Of a DNA stretch of 5,820 nucleotides, positions 5,385 to 5,820 are shown piece after piece. Positions within the stretch are counted from its first letter, which is position 1. Every line of letters begins with the position of its first letter. Both the position numbers and the translations under genes were made by a program. A model generated the notes under the pieces. That model made no database searches, was not told the origin of the DNA, and worked only from the letters and a program-made list of their open reading frames with translations. The stretch is from an uncultured Clostridia bacterium (GTDB lineage Bacteria; Bacillota; Clostridia; Oscillospirales; Acutalibacteraceae), in assembly GCA_937915775.1 (NCBI GenBank), contig CALGGQ010000415.1, positions 1-5,820 on the forward strand. Reading direction: 5' to 3'.

Positions 5385-5820
5385 ATGGGCGTTAAGTATA
5401 AGAGAATCCTGCTGAAATTGAGCGGGGAAGTGCTGGCAGGACCTGCCGGCAAGGGTATTGATAATGATACGGTTGTTCGCATCTGCTCCGCAGTGAAGAA
5501 GGTTGCGGATGAGGGCGTTGAAATCGGTATTGTCGTCGGCGGCGGCAACTTCTGGCGCGGCAGAACCAGCGAGCATATGGACAGAACGAGGGCCGACCAT
5601 ATCGGTATGCTGGCAACGGCGATGAATTCGCTTGCGCTTTGCGATGCGCTGGAGCAGCTTGGCGCTGACGTCCGCGTTCAGACGGCTATCGAGATGCGTC
5701 AAATTGCGGAGCCGTATATCCGTAACCGCGCTATCCGTCATTTTGAGAAGGGCAGAATCGTCATCTTCGGCTGCGGAACGGGCTCGCCGTTCTTCTCCAC
5801 CGATACGGCGGCAGCCCTGC
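5385..5820 (+). CDS. pyrH: UMP kinase, partial, C-terminus off the right edge
   Basis: This enzyme phosphorylates UMP to UDP with ATP in the cytoplasm and controls flux into UTP/CTP; bacterial PyrH is a hexamer of the amino-acid-kinase fold. The first 145 of an expected 235-240 residues are present. Motifs: KLSGE at 11-15, the glycine-rich loop VVGGGNFWRGR at 50-60, RADHIGMLATAMN at 69-81, QTAIEMRQIAEPYI at 99-112, and GTGSPFFSTDTAAAL at 131-145. In the last motif Ser134 replaces the more usual Asn of GTGNPFF. A strong GGAGGT ribosome binding site (5370-5375) lies nine bases before the ATG, which fixes the start. The gene is not preceded by tsf as in many bacteria; it heads its own transcript, and frr may follow off the edge. 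Confidence 0.96.
   Translation, partial: MGVKYKRILLKLSGEVLAGPAGKGIDNDTVVRICSAVKKVADEGVEIGIVVGGGNFWRGRTSEHMDRTRADHIGMLATAMNSLALCDALEQLGADVRVQTAIEMRQIAEPYIRNRAIRHFEKGRIVIFGCGTGSPFFSTDTAAAL

Noticed and set aside
5258..5548. Reverse open frame across the pyrH start
   Set aside because: It overlaps the terminator, the pyrH promoter and the pyrH N-terminus; its protein is low-quality and has no ribosome binding site.
1..5820. CRISPR array, tRNA/rRNA genes, insertion sequences or phage/defence genes
   Set aside because: Reading both strands I saw no regularly spaced repeats, no tRNA cloverleaf, and no transposase, integrase or nuclease motifs.

Overview
The window looks like chromosomal DNA from a low-to-mid GC Clostridia-type Bacillota, perhaps an Oscillospiraceae/Ruminococcaceae-like gut anaerobe. 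The evidence is strong purine-rich ribosome binding sites, near-consensus sigma-A-type promoters, a classic type-II lipobox, a clostridial style of cysteine synthase, a free-standing PrdX/ProXp-ala-type tRNA deacylase, and a membrane-anchored XRE regulator. The lineage is inferred from gene style only; no phylogenetic marker was compared.

Layout. The left part is read leftward: a MATE-family multidrug/cation antiporter (912-2258) followed by an O-acetylserine-dependent cysteine synthase that runs off the left edge (1-838). The cysteine synthase has its own promoter, and an interrupted palindrome sits exactly in that promoter's spacer. A compact divergent promoter region (about 2287-2351) fires left into the MATE gene and right into a two-gene unit: a YbaK/PrdX-like aminoacyl-tRNA deacylase (2376-2915) and, 14 bases on, an unrecognised secreted lipoprotein (2930-3898). 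A 12-bp hairpin at 3942-3969 can end that unit. It lies immediately upstream of an extended -10 promoter for a one-TM XRE regulator with a large C-terminal region predicted outside the cell (4010-5239). A clear intrinsic terminator follows. The right edge holds the start of pyrH, encoding UMP kinase (5385 onward), with its own promoter and a strong ribosome binding site.

How it fits together. cysK, pyrH and the deacylase are housekeeping metabolism and translation quality control. MATE, the lipoprotein and the XRE sensor are envelope-facing. The least explained part is the middle: a lipoprotein of unknown function next to a regulator that places its DNA-binding head inside the cell and about 280 residues outside. 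A joint envelope-sensing role is only a hypothesis from adjacency. No CRISPR array, tRNA, rRNA, transposase or phage gene was seen, and no clearly novel multi-gene system can be claimed from this window alone.
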